Positions 1 through 8,052 are shown, counted from the first letter of the stretch. The stretch: DNA of 17,020 nucleotides from an uncultured Eubacteriales bacterium (GCA_900552775.1 USAP01000016.1:1-17020); one strand, 5' to 3'. Made by a program: numbers and translations. The notes: generated by a model not told the origin, from the sequence alone.

Positions 1-53
1 AGAAGAAAAGTCAATCAATTTTTAAAAAGAAAGAAGCGGCAGACAGCTTACGA

Positions 54-108
54 AAAAACCGTCCCTTATTGACAGACTTAAAAACTGACAATAGAGAAGA
101 CGGTTTTT
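54..108 (-). terminator. Intrinsic terminator after the S-layer protein gene
   Basis: Read on the minus strand, an outer stem (plus-strand arms 54-63 and 99-108, sequence AAAAACCGTC against GACGGTTTTT) encloses a second near-perfect 9-bp stem (67-75 with 85-93, one mismatch). The outer 3' arm runs into a T tract. It lies 20 bases past the stop of the S-layer gene, where an operon terminator is expected. The remaining bases 1-53 hold nothing I recognise. Confidence 0.65.
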
Positions 109-127
109 GCAGCAAAACTTAAAGCTG

Positions 128-2977
128 TTATTTTTTCTTTGCAACAAGAACTCTTATTCTTCCGCCGGAGCTTTGCGAACTGTCCTCATAAGCCGTGACG
201 GTGTGAGTCGACATAAGTTTTTTGAGATCTTCAAGAGTTATTGCCTGATACTCATAGTTTACTGTGTTTTGGTAGCACAGAGCTTTGTCCCAAAGCAGGC
301 AGGTTTTGCCGTTTATTACAACGTTTCCACTGCCTATTGACGAAACCGTGCCGGCGCTGTTTAAAGCAAACATGTTTTTCAAAACGCCGTTTCGCGTATC
401 TATTTTAACCGGCTGACCCGCATAAACGGAGAAAGACGAACCGTTTGTCTGCGCAGTTTGTTTTGTGCTTCCGGAAAAATACGTGTAGCTTCCGGAAATA
501 CTCATGCCCATTGAGTTTTTCTGAGCGGAGGTAACAATTCCGTAAGAATAGTTGTCTCCCGTTACATCCTTCAAAATGAGTTTTGAGATAGCCCCTTCGG
601 CATTCTTTTCGGCATATATAACGTTTCTGGATGAAACATATGCGCCGTCAAGCCGCTGCGGATATACTTTGCAGCAAAGAGCGGGCGAAAAATCCGCGGC
701 GGAAACATCTAAAATTTCTATTCCGTCGGCACATTTGTCGGAGCCCAATTTCATATCGGCTTTGCTGAAAGTGCCGCTTACACTGCTTTCCTGAGGAATT
801 GCGGAAATCTTTGCTTTGCCGTCCGAAAACTCAATTTTCACGGTGCCGCCTACGGAAGAAGAATCCGAATAGTCTTTATCTGACATATATTCCGCCTTTG
901 TACCGTCGGTTCTGCAAATTACAACATAGCTTGAAGAATAGTCTTTTCCGGAGGAATCGGTATAAGATTTCACTCCTGCCGAGAGAAGAACGCCCGTTAT
1001 GGGTTCATCCGAAACCGCGGCGCCGTTTGCAACATCGGCAATTTCTCCGTCCTTGCCCAAAAGCAGCGTAATTGTATCGCCGAAGGACGCCGAGCCGTTT
1101 GAAGAGAGTGTGTTATAAGCATCTATGCCCTCTATGCTGTATGTCTTTCCGGAAACGGTAACGGTTTTCGGAGTATCTTTGTTCGGTTCCGCCGATTCAT
1201 ATACGCCTGTAACCGTGTCGCAGTATGCCCAAACGGTGTTAAGTGTGCTTGAGTAATAAACGATATCGTTTGTTTTAACATCGCTCGCCTGCGCTTTGGC
1301 ACCTTTTCTGAGAACAGCGGCAGAAGAATTTATGCCGTATTCGCTCATCCATGACGAGTTTTTAACCGTGTACGGACCGTCAAGCTGAGATTCTATAACG
1401 GTTACATAGTCTATCGTGCCGTCGGCATTTCTGGAAACATCTATCGTATATCCTGTCTGAAGAGCGGATTTGATATTTCCCACCGTGGTTGCGGCGCCGT
1501 TTAAATATGCCGTATCGGAGTTTTTGAGCGTAAGGTTTTTAAGGTAACCGTCTTTGTAAACTACGATGCTGTTTCCGATAACCTGGTAAACAGCGTAGCT
1601 TTCCGTGCCCGCAACCGCGCTGCTCAGCGCGCCGACCGCGTCACCGTCTCTGTCGAGAATAAGCGTTACTCTGTCACCGATTTTCACACTGCCGCTTGAA
1701 GAAAGAGCCTTATACGCTTCAACGGAATTTACGTTGTATAAAACACCCGAAAGCTTTATTTGCTTTATCTGGTCTTTGTTCGGAACTGCCGCTTCATAAT
1801 TTCCCGTAACTTTCTTGCTGCAAACCCACACATTCTGCATCTCCGTGTTGTAATACACAACGTCATAAGGTGCAATTGCGGAAAGGGACGAGATAACGCC
1901 GTCGCGCACAACCGTTGCACCGCTTTGTATTCCCGTGTTTTGATACCATGATGAATCACTTACGACAATCGGGCCTTCAAGTTCGCTTTCGTGATAAGTT
2001 GCATAATCAAGATCCCAGTTTTTGTCGCAGTGGAGTTCCAGAACATCGCCAGCCGAAAATTTTGAAAGCATTTCACCCACGGTTGTTTTTTGATTTTCAA
2101 AATACAGCGTTTCGGAATTATCAAGTTTGTAGTCGGAAATTGCGCCGTCTTTAAAAAGTACAAGCGAATTCCCTGTAACCGAGAATACGTTGTATTTTAC
2201 GGTATTTGTGGATTCGGGAACAAATTCGGCAATTTTGCCGTCGCGCAGAAGCGCATCGCCCTTTGTTCCTACAAGGGAATAGTCAAAGCTGTCCGTCACT
2301 TCATAAAGACCTGCGCTTGTGTATACGTACCCCTTTTTTACGGATGAAGATTCATTGTGCGATGAGGTTAAAACCACATCGTGAAGCCATGAGTAATTAA
2401 GGGTTGTGATATATTCGGTACTGCCGCCTTTTATATCGGCGCGCAGAAGATTGTAAAACAGCATCGAAACCTGATTCCTGTTCAGGTTTTGCCCGGCGTA
2501 GGAATTCATTCCGTCAGACAGACCGATGTTTCTGGCAACGCTTATCTGTCCTGCGGGCCATGAATATTCAAATTCGCTGTCCTCGTAACCCAGAAGCCTC
2601 AAAGCCACCGTCAGAGCTTCTTCGTAAGTCACCGCGTTGTCGGGGCGGAAACAGCCGTCCTTATAGCCGAGAAGAAGCTTGTTTGAAGCGCCGAGATATA
2701 CGTAAGGCGCATACCACGAGCTGTACATTACGTCCGAAAAAGGTGAAACGGACAGACCCGATGAAACGGAATCTCTGTATTTCGATGCCGCAACCGCCAT
2801 TTTAACAAATTCGGCCCGGGTCACGAGATTGTCAAGTCCCAAAGAGCCGTCTGCGTAACCTACCATGATGTCAAGCTCTTTCAAAAGGTCAAAACGGCTG
2901 TCGCTGTCGATTGCCGCGACGTTAAACGTCAGAATAAGCATAAGCGTCAGCAAAATTGCAAGTATTTTTTTAGTCAT
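128..2977 (-). CDS. Secreted S-layer homology (SLH) domain protein with internal duplication
   Basis: A 949-residue exported protein, probably anchored to the cell wall. A signal peptide (basic MTKK followed by a hydrophobic stretch to about residue 22) precedes two clear SLH domains (about 26-66 and 79-132; motifs VGYADGSLGLDNLVTRAEF and LGYKDGCFRPDNAVTYEEA) and a weaker third (about 140-181). SLH domains bind secondary wall polysaccharide. The rest has no enzyme motif I recognise. It contains two tandem copies of a roughly 190-residue module (about 262-453 and 461-652), then a Ser/Gly/Thr-rich C-terminal third. The ATG is preceded by AAAGGAT at 8 bases. The gene follows the permease by 38 bases on the same strand and is probably co-transcribed with the exporter. 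Whether it is a pump accessory, a pump substrate or an independent surface protein cannot be read from the sequence. Confidence 0.9.
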   Translation of the reverse strand: MTKKILAILLTLMLILTFNVAAIDSDSRFDLLKELDIMVGYADGSLGLDNLVTRAEFVKMAVAASKYRDSVSSGLSVSPFSDVMYSSWYAPYVYLGASNKLLLGYKDGCFRPDNAVTYEEALTVALRLLGYEDSEFEYSWPAGQISVARNIGLSDGMNSYAGQNLNRNQVSMLFYNLLRADIKGGSTEYITTLNYSWLHDVVLTSSHNESSSVKKGYVYTSAGLYEVTDSFDYSLVGTKGDALLRDGKIAEFVPESTNTVKYNVFSVTGNSLVLFKDGAISDYKLDNSETLYFENQKTTVGEMLSKFSAGDVLELHCDKNWDLDYATYHESELEGPIVVSDSSWYQNTGIQSGATVVRDGVISSLSAIAPYDVVYYNTEMQNVWVCSKKVTGNYEAAVPNKDQIKQIKLSGVLYNVNSVEAYKALSSSGSVKIGDRVTLILDRDGDAVGALSSAVAGTESYAVYQVIGNSIVVYKDGYLKNLTLKNSDTAYLNGAATTVGNIKSALQTGYTIDVSRNADGTIDYVTVIESQLDGPYTVKNSSWMSEYGINSSAAVLRKGAKAQASDVKTNDIVYYSSTLNTVWAYCDTVTGVYESAEPNKDTPKTVTVSGKTYSIEGIDAYNTLSSNGSASFGDTITLLLGKDGEIADVANGAAVSDEPITGVLLSAGVKSYTDSSGKDYSSSYVVICRTDGTKAEYMSDKDYSDSSSVGGTVKIEFSDGKAKISAIPQESSVSGTFSKADMKLGSDKCADGIEILDVSAADFSPALCCKVYPQRLDGAYVSSRNVIYAEKNAEGAISKLILKDVTGDNYSYGIVTSAQKNSMGMSISGSYTYFSGSTKQTAQTNGSSFSVYAGQPVKIDTRNGVLKNMFALNSAGTVSSIGSGNVVINGKTCLLWDKALCYQNTVNYEYQAITLEDLKKLMSTHTVTAYEDSSQSSGGRIRVLVAKKK

Positions 2978-3015
2978 GTATTCAAATCCTTTCTTACAGT
3001 CAATTCGTGCTTTTA

Positions 3016-4194
3016 TCAGTCATAGCGCAAAGCTTCTATAGGGTTCAGAGCCGCGGCCTTTTTCGCCGGAAAATAGCCGAACGCAACGCCGATACCTGCC
3101 GAAACCGAAACCGATATTATAATTGCCGAAACGGAAATAGCCGCTTTCATGCCGACAGCTTCCGCAAGTCCGTATGCGGCTCCTATGCCGACTATTATGC
3201 CGAGCACGCCGCCTATTGCGCTTGTTGTAATTGCTTCAACCACAAACTGACTCAGAATATCCCATGGCGTTGCCCCCAAAGCTTTTCGTATACCTATTTC
3301 GCGCGTTCGCTCCGTTACGGAAACAAGCATGATGTTCATGATTCCAATGCCGCCTACAAGAAGTGAAATACCTGCAATTCCGACAAGTATGGCAGACATT
3401 TTTCCCAAAAGTTTATTTACCGTGTCCGCCGCCTCCTGCAGCGTGATTATGTTGTATAAATCCGTGTCGCCGAGTTCGCCGTACAAATATCTGTTTAAAG
3501 CGGCTTTGGCACTTTCGACATGGTCGTTGTCAACGGCTGAAATCGTGTAGCTTGTAACTCGTGTAAAAGCAATCTTGCTTGCCACGGTGTACGGAATTAA
3601 AATCGCATCGTCTGATGAGGATTCCTCACTGTCCGCACTTTCTTCGAGAACGCCTATAACGGTGAATGTGTTGCCGTTTATCTTAAGTGTCTGCCCTATG
3701 GGGCTTTGGCTGCCGAAAAGTTCGTTTCTTACATATGTGCCGATAACGCAGTTTCTGACATCGTTTTCAACATCAAGATACGTTAAGAAGTTACCTTCTT
3801 CAAGCTTTTTTCCGTTTATATCGTCATACATTTCGCTGACGCCCGTAACAGATGTTGTGGTTATGTTCTCGGAACCTTTTTTAACCGTTGCGCTCATAAC
3901 GCTTACGGTTGGGGTCATACCGGCTATCACATCGCTGTTTTCATCGCAGAATTTTTGCATGTCATCGCTTGTTATGGTTCTGTTACCGCCGCGCGGAGTA
4001 ATGGTAACGGTCATGTTATTCATGCCCATATCTTCAAACGAAGATACTATTTCGTTGCTCATTCCGTTCATGAGGCTTACAAGCGCTATAACCGCCGCAA
4101 TACCTATAATAATTCCGAGCATTGTAAGAAATGAGCGCATTTTGCTGCTCGCAAGGCTTTTTGCGGCAAGCATAAAAGACTGTGTTATATTCAT
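3016..4194 (-). CDS. ABC transporter permease, MacB/YknZ type (FtsX domain)
   Basis: A 392-residue integral membrane subunit of a MacB-like ABC exporter. It has one N-terminal helix (about 21-42), a long extracytoplasmic MacB periplasmic-core-like domain (about 45-265), then three helices (about 267-291, 320-345 and 352-376) forming the FtsX domain. The segment after the second helix, with TERTREIGIRKALGA at about 294-308, is the typical cytoplasmic coupling motif of this family. Its ATG overlaps the ATPase stop by 4 bases (ATGA), so the two are translationally coupled. In Bacillus the equivalent set is YknX-YknY-YknZ, implicated in protection against a toxic peptide; substrate here is unknown. 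Length and topology are normal for the family. Confidence 0.93.
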   Translation of the reverse strand: MNITQSFMLAAKSLASSKMRSFLTMLGIIIGIAAVIALVSLMNGMSNEIVSSFEDMGMNNMTVTITPRGGNRTITSDDMQKFCDENSDVIAGMTPTVSVMSATVKKGSENITTTSVTGVSEMYDDINGKKLEEGNFLTYLDVENDVRNCVIGTYVRNELFGSQSPIGQTLKINGNTFTVIGVLEESADSEESSSDDAILIPYTVASKIAFTRVTSYTISAVDNDHVESAKAALNRYLYGELGDTDLYNIITLQEAADTVNKLLGKMSAILVGIAGISLLVGGIGIMNIMLVSVTERTREIGIRKALGATPWDILSQFVVEAITTSAIGGVLGIIVGIGAAYGLAEAVGMKAAISVSAIIISVSVSAGIGVAFGYFPAKKAAALNPIEALRYD

Positions 4195-4883
4195 GCCGCA
4201 CCACCTCTTCTGGTATCTTCAATTATTTTTCCGTCGCTTATTCTTATAACGCGCGGACACTGTGCCGCAATTGAATTATCGTGTGTTATAAGAACGATTG
4301 TTGTACCTTCTTCGTGAAGCTTTTGTATAAACTCTAAAATTTCGTGTCCCGTTTTCGAGTCGAGAGCGCCCGTGGGTTCGTCCGCCAGAATAACGGGAGG
4401 TTTTCCGGCAAGAGCGCGCGCTATTGAAACCCTCTGCTGCTGACCGCCCGAAAGCTGCGATGGGTATTTTTTGATTCTTTCGGCAAGCCCGACGCGTCCC
4501 AGAGCTTCTATTGCCATCTCACGCCTTTCAGAAGGGGAAACGCCTTTGTAGAGAAGCGGAAGCTCAACGTTTTCGAGAATTGTGAGTTTTGGAATCAGAT
4601 TGTACTGCTGAAAAATAAATCCCAGTTCGCGGTTCCTGACATGCGCAAGCTGCTTTTCCGTCATTGTGCTGACATCTGTTCCGTTTAAAAGATAGTTGCC
4701 GCGCGTAGGCACGTCAAGGCAGCCTATTATATTCATGCAGGTGGATTTGCCGGAACCCGATGCGCCGACAATTCCTACAAATTCGCCTTTACCGATAAAA
4801 AACGATATTCCGTCCACGGCACGAACTTCATTGTCTGCTTCGCCTTCGTTATAGATTTTGTATAAATCTCTAAACTCTATCAT
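4191..4883 (-). CDS. ABC transporter ATP-binding protein, MacB/LolD/YknY type
   Basis: A 230-residue nucleotide-binding subunit that should energise the adjacent permease at the inner face of the membrane. Walker A is GASGSGKS at 40-47, the Q-loop is FQQYN at about 91-95, the signature is LSGGQQQR at 144-151, Walker B is VILADEP at 164-170 followed by the D-loop ALDS, and the switch histidine is H201. All catalytic motifs are intact. The ribosome site (GGGAGG) lies inside the codons for the glycine-rich tail of the upstream adaptor, and the start overlaps that gene's stop by 4 bases. Length is standard for lipoprotein/macrolide-exporter-type ATPases. Adaptor, ATPase and permease together are the usual three-gene set. 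Confidence 0.96.
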   Translation of the reverse strand: MIEFRDLYKIYNEGEADNEVRAVDGISFFIGKGEFVGIVGASGSGKSTCMNIIGCLDVPTRGNYLLNGTDVSTMTEKQLAHVRNRELGFIFQQYNLIPKLTILENVELPLLYKGVSPSERREMAIEALGRVGLAERIKKYPSQLSGGQQQRVSIARALAGKPPVILADEPTGALDSKTGHEILEFIQKLHEEGTTIVLITHDNSIAAQCPRVIRISDGKIIEDTRRGGAA

Positions 4884-6556
4884 CTGCCGCCTCCCGGCAT
4901 ACCGCCGCCGGAGGAAGCACCGTCTGACGGGCCGCCTCCCGAAGGAGCTCCGTCGCCTCCCGGCATGCCTCTTTCGCCGCCCATTCCGCCTTGCATACCC
5001 TGCATCATGGTGTCTTCAATGCTTTTTGTGGGGACGTCCGCTATTTCAACCTGATCGCCTTCCGAAAGGCCGCTTAAAACTTCAACCTGAGTTCCGTCGT
5101 CTATGCCCGTTTCAATTTCCACTTCTTCTCCGCTTCCGAGCATTTTAACTTTATTGCCCCGCTTTACGGCAGTGGTGGGGATAAGCAGAACATCGTCTTT
5201 CTTTTCAAGCACAATGGTTGCGGAAACATTCATTCCGGGAATCAAGTCTGTGTTTTCAACGTCTGACAAAAGAACTTCAACAGGATATGTTGTAACACCG
5301 TTTTGCGAAGTTCCTATAACGCTCACCTTGTTTACAACGCCGTGAAACACCTGGTTTTCAAGTGCGTCCGCCGTAACTTCAACATCCTGACCGACTTTTA
5401 CGGAGGATATATCAAGCTCATCTATGTTCATAGTCATTGTAAGGGCGGAGAGATCCGCTATAACCGCCATCGAAGTGCTGCCCTGCTGGGAAGCCACTTT
5501 GTCTCCGGCTTTAACTGTTTTTTGAATAACTTTGCCTGCAATAGGCGATGAAATTGAATATTGATCCAGATCGTCCTGAAGACCTTTTAATGAAAGTTCC
5601 GCGTCGCTTACAGAAAGCGCGCTCTTTTTTACCTGGTTTGAAACGGAACTGCTTTCAATGGTTAATATGGTTCTTCCGGCAGAAACCCTGTCACCTTCTA
5701 TAAGCGAGAGGTTGCGTACTTTTCCGGAAGCTTTTGCCGTTACGGTTTCTTCATGAGAATATTTAAATGTTCCGGGTTCTGCGCACGCCGTGCCGCCGAC
5801 AACTGCCGTTGCGGTGTCACCCGTAGTTATTGCGCCGGGGTTTGTAACGCTTATTTCTACGTTTGTAACCGGAACACCGAGGGAATTTACCGTAGAACCG
5901 CTTGAAACCGTTTTAACCGTTCCCATATACGAACCGCCGCCGCCCGTCATTTCGATGTTAGCCGCCTGACCGCTGTATATGCCGCCTGCCTGCGACGAAA
6001 GAAATTTAATTTCAAGGGTCATGGTATCACTGTCAACAATGTCACACACGCGGTCTCCTGTTTTTATGTCATCTCCGTTTTTTATGTAAAGAGTTTTTAT
6101 AACGCCTTTGCACGGAGCGGATACGGTGAGATCGTCGTATGCTTCAACGGCTTCACTGTATGACATTTTGCTCTGGCTTAAAGCATTTTGAGCTTTGTCT
6201 ATGTTCTTTTCAATAGAGGAGGCGTCTATTTTGTAAAGCACCTGATCTTTCGAAACCATGTCTCCTTCTTCAAAAAAGTCCGCCGTTACATCTCCGCTTA
6301 CAAGCGCCGAAACTTCATATTGGTCTATCGCCTCAAGTGTTCCGCTTCCCTCAAGAACACGGCTTATGCTGCCGCGCGTAACTCTTGCGGTTGCCGTTTC
6401 TCCGTCACTTTTCTTTTTGGAAGATTTTTTAACGACTGCAAAAACCGCCACTGCTGCCGCAACAGCTACCGCCGCGGAAATAATAATAATTTGCTTTTTG
6501 CTCAAAGGCTTGCGCGTTTTGCCCTCCGAACCTTTCATAATACGTCTTTTCTTCAT
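4880..6556 (-). CDS. Membrane-fusion/adaptor subunit (HlyD/MacA/YknX-like) with Gly/Met-rich tail
   Basis: A 558-residue adaptor subunit of the exporter, held in the membrane by one N-terminal helix (about 23-42) flanked by lysines. Four lipoyl-type half motifs are visible: about 84-110, 147-173, 275-300 and 337-356. Each has a G-x-V pattern followed by a GD-x-V turn. Coiled-coil segments (about 111-142 and 303-333) join them in pairs, suggesting two consecutive lipoyl/hairpin modules; typical MacA-type adaptors have one. Beta-barrel and membrane-proximal domains follow (about 370-507). Residues 517-558 form a low-complexity tail rich in Gly, Met, Ser and Pro. Start: GAGGGGG lies 5 bases before this ATG. 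It is the first gene of the operon, directly below the 6589-6618 promoter. Confidence 0.93.
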   Translation of the reverse strand: MKKRRIMKGSEGKTRKPLSKKQIIIISAAVAVAAAVAVFAVVKKSSKKKSDGETATARVTRGSISRVLEGSGTLEAIDQYEVSALVSGDVTADFFEEGDMVSKDQVLYKIDASSIEKNIDKAQNALSQSKMSYSEAVEAYDDLTVSAPCKGVIKTLYIKNGDDIKTGDRVCDIVDSDTMTLEIKFLSSQAGGIYSGQAANIEMTGGGGSYMGTVKTVSSGSTVNSLGVPVTNVEISVTNPGAITTGDTATAVVGGTACAEPGTFKYSHEETVTAKASGKVRNLSLIEGDRVSAGRTILTIESSSVSNQVKKSALSVSDAELSLKGLQDDLDQYSISSPIAGKVIQKTVKAGDKVASQQGSTSMAVIADLSALTMTMNIDELDISSVKVGQDVEVTADALENQVFHGVVNKVSVIGTSQNGVTTYPVEVLLSDVENTDLIPGMNVSATIVLEKKDDVLLIPTTAVKRGNKVKMLGSGEEVEIETGIDDGTQVEVLSGLSEGDQVEIADVPTKSIEDTMMQGMQGGMGGERGMPGGDGAPSGGGPSDGASSGGGMPGGGR

Positions 6557-6588
6557 GTAGACCCCCTCGTAAATTCGCTTTTTTTAAT

Positions 6589-6618
6589 ATTTTAACTCCA
6601 GCATGCGTTTTTTGTCAA
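6589..6618 (-). promoter_or_regulatory. Sigma-A-like promoter of the exporter/S-layer operon
   Basis: On the minus strand TTGACA (plus positions 6613-6618) is followed after 18 bases by TAAAAT (6589-6594). It points at the adaptor gene, whose start is about 33 bases downstream of the -10. The -35 is a perfect consensus match and the -10 matches five of six. Confidence 0.6.
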
Positions 6619-6735
6619 TGAGCAATAAATTGAATTTAACGAATATTTATTTTCGATTTACAATTTGTACACATTTTCTGTTTCTTTGCATATTATATAT
6701 ACATCAGACAATATAATTATAAGGAGATTTAACAA

Positions 6736-6939
6736 ATGGATATTAACGATTTTTTCCGTTCCGTAGATTCAAAAACGCTTGCGGAAAGCATAAAGAAAGC
6801 AAAAGCATTTGCCGATACTCCCGAAGGCAGAGAGACAATTCGGAAAATTAAAGCAGGAGACAGCGTCGGCGGCGTAGACAAAGCGCAGATAGAGTCAATT
6901 CTGAAACAAAATCCGGGACTTTTGGATTTGCTGAAATAA
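6736..6939 (+). CDS. Small conserved-looking hypothetical protein (67 aa), first of three
   Basis: A 67-residue charged soluble protein of unknown function, predicted mostly helical (DFFRSVDSKTLAESIKKAK near the N-terminus) and ending in LLDLLK. No signal peptide or membrane helix is present. AAGGAG lies about 9 bases before the ATG. It is divergent from the exporter operon and starts a compact run of three small genes, with 21 bases to the next. I do not recognise the family. Good ribosome sites on all three genes and tight spacing argue that they are real and co-transcribed. Confidence 0.8.
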   Translation: MDINDFFRSVDSKTLAESIKKAKAFADTPEGRETIRKIKAGDSVGGVDKAQIESILKQNPGLLDLLK

Positions 6940-6960
6940 AAAGATAGGAGATTTTGAAAA

Positions 6961-7293
6961 ATGGCGGACAATACGGAAGCAATGATAAAAAAAATGCTTG
7001 ACGACCCAAACACCATAAGCAAAATAAACGGTATCTTAAGTTCGCTCGGCGGCAGCGGGTCGGAAGCTTCCGAAAAGCCGCCCGAACTTCCGCCGGGACT
7101 TCAAAATCCGGAAATGCTTATGAAAATAGGGAAAATCATGCAGCAATACAACGGGATGGACGATGACGGAGTAAACCTCATACGTGCTTTAAAGCCTTTT
7201 TTGAGCGGCAAACGCGCAAAAAGCGCCGAACAGGCAATTAAAATTCTGAAGCTCTCCCGAATGACAACGCTGTTTCAGGATATAGATTTATAA
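6961..7293 (+). CDS. Small hypothetical protein (110 aa), second of three
   Basis: A 110-residue protein of unknown function. The N-terminal 30 residues look helical (MIKKMLDDPNTISKINGILS), then comes a Gly/Ser/Pro-rich linker (about 30-48). The C-terminal half is helical (about 55-105), with a basic patch around FLSGKRAKSAEQAIKILKLS. No cysteine, signal peptide or membrane segment is present. The start is supported by AGGAG about 10 bases upstream. It shares with the first protein of this run an acidic N-terminus and repeated short helices. The basic C-terminal segment could bind nucleic acid or a partner protein, but that is only a guess. Confidence 0.8.
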   Translation: MADNTEAMIKKMLDDPNTISKINGILSSLGGSGSEASEKPPELPPGLQNPEMLMKIGKIMQQYNGMDDDGVNLIRALKPFLSGKRAKSAEQAIKILKLSRMTTLFQDIDL

Positions 7294-7307
7294 AGGGGGA
7301 AGAAGGG

Positions 7308-7559
7308 ATGTATCGGAGATATTACAACGAATATGAACGACGCGCAGAAGAACTCAGAAAAAAAGAAAGCGTACCGCCGCCACCGGAAACCGCCGTGTGC
7401 TGCAGCGGCAGTGCCGAAGAGATACCGAATACACCCTTCTTAAACGGAATACATGCCGATGACTTGATTTTGCTTGGGCTTATAGTATTTCTGCTTCGTG
7501 AGGGAAAATGCGATAAGACGCTGATATTTGCGCTGTTTTTTATTTTTATGAACGGATAG
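7308..7559 (+). CDS. Small membrane-associated hypothetical protein (83 aa), third of three
   Basis: An 83-residue protein. A charged N-terminal helix rich in Tyr, Arg and Glu (1-22) is followed by a Pro-rich linker with a Cys-Cys pair (residues 31-32). The C-terminus is hydrophobic: a helix at about 51-63 (DDLILLGLIVFLL), a charged turn REGKCDK, and a second hydrophobic stretch to the end. This suggests a short membrane hairpin. The ribosome site is a purine-rich GGGGGAAGAAGGG next to the ATG, 14 bases after the previous stop. I do not recognise the family. Its place at the end of the run suggests it might tether the two soluble partners to the membrane (inference). Confidence 0.75.
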   Translation: MYRRYYNEYERRAEELRKKESVPPPPETAVCCSGSAEEIPNTPFLNGIHADDLILLGLIVFLLREGKCDKTLIFALFFIFMNG

Positions 7560-7663
7560 TCATACGCAAAAAGGGAAGGTTAAAAACTCCGGAACGCAAG
7601 AAAATGGGAAAATCGCATATCATGGAATATGCAAATGATGCAGTTAAATTTATGAGATAGGGA

Positions 7664-7711
7664 AAAATGGGCTGTTTAAAAAGTTAACCGACTTTTTAAA
7701 CAGCCCATTTT
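7664..7711. terminator. Bidirectional intrinsic terminator, perfect 21-bp stem
   Basis: Arms 7664-7684 and 7691-7711 are exact reverse complements with a 6-base loop (TAACCG). The GGGCTG core is flanked by A tracts on one side and T tracts on the other, so it can terminate transcripts from both strands. It sits between the convergent three-gene run and the XRE repressor gene. Confidence 0.85.
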
Positions 7712-7728
7712 CTTATTACAATAAGCAT

Positions 7729-7935
7729 TTACTTATTAAATTTTGGATTTTCCGTTCTGCCGACCAGGTAGTCGATTGATACATCAAAATATTCCGCAAG
7801 CTTAATAAGCTCGGCAATACCGGGTTCCCTGTCTCCTGTTTCGTATCGGCTTATAGTGTTTTGACTTGTGTTTAAATCAAGAGCCAGTTTAATTTGAGAT
7901 ATTCCGTGTTCTTTTCTCAGTTTTTTTAAATTCAC
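7729..7935 (-). CDS. Small XRE-family helix-turn-helix repressor
   Basis: A 68-residue DNA-binding protein consisting of one Cro/C1-type HTH domain. The helix-turn-helix is GISQIKLALDLNTSQNTISRY at about residues 11-31 of the called protein, followed by the typical end EYFDVSIDYLVGRTEN. I chose the GTG at 7935 over the upstream GTG at 7944 because AAGAGG lies 8 bases before it and overlaps the longer start. It most likely acts as a dimer on the palindrome centred at 7966, just upstream of its own gene, which would make it autoregulatory. It ends against the bidirectional terminator. Confidence 0.88.
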   Translation of the reverse strand: MNLKKLRKEHGISQIKLALDLNTSQNTISRYETGDREPGIAELIKLAEYFDVSIDYLVGRTENPKFNK

Positions 7936-7947
7936 AAAAAACACCTC

Positions 7948-7976
7948 TTGACATTATTATACCATAATGGTATAAT
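7948..7976 (+). promoter_or_regulatory. Perfect-consensus promoter pointing away from the XRE gene
   Basis: TTGACA at 7948-7953, a 17-base spacer and TATAAT at 7971-7976: an exact sigma-A consensus on the plus strand. It reads into a stretch with no plausible plus-strand gene and would produce RNA antisense to the small ORF at 8053-8166. The operator palindrome covers its spacer and -10. I found no equally good promoter for the XRE gene itself on the minus strand. Confidence 0.55.
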
Positions 7977-7979
7977 AAT
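7953..7979. promoter_or_regulatory. 27-base perfect palindrome, probable repressor operator
   Basis: Two exact 13-base arms around a central A at 7966, with half-site core TATACCAT/ATGGTATA. A further GGTATA half-site occurs at 7993-7998. The position 17 bases upstream of the XRE start, overlapping a consensus promoter, is typical for an autoregulatory operator of a small HTH repressor. Confidence 0.7.
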
Positions 7980-8052
7980 TATATCCCGTTTTGGTATATA
8001 GTATGTAATGTTATCGGCTTATAAAACACAATCAATCCTATTTGAAAAAAAA

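Noticed and set aside
3575..4249. 224-codon open frame on the plus strand across the permease gene
   Set aside because: It is antisense to the permease, and its apparent hydrophobic character mirrors the complementary membrane-helix codons.
6657..6717. Possible promoters for the three small genes (TATAAT at 6712-6717, TTGTAC at 6665-6670)
   Set aside because: The TATAAT lies only a few bases from the ribosome site and has no -35 at proper spacing; other pairs match poorly. A sporulation-type promoter around CATATTATATA was considered but is not distinctive enough.
7615..7632. Small hairpin GCATAT/ATATGC after the third small gene
   Set aside because: It is six AT-rich base pairs only; the perfect 21-bp terminator just downstream explains transcription end.
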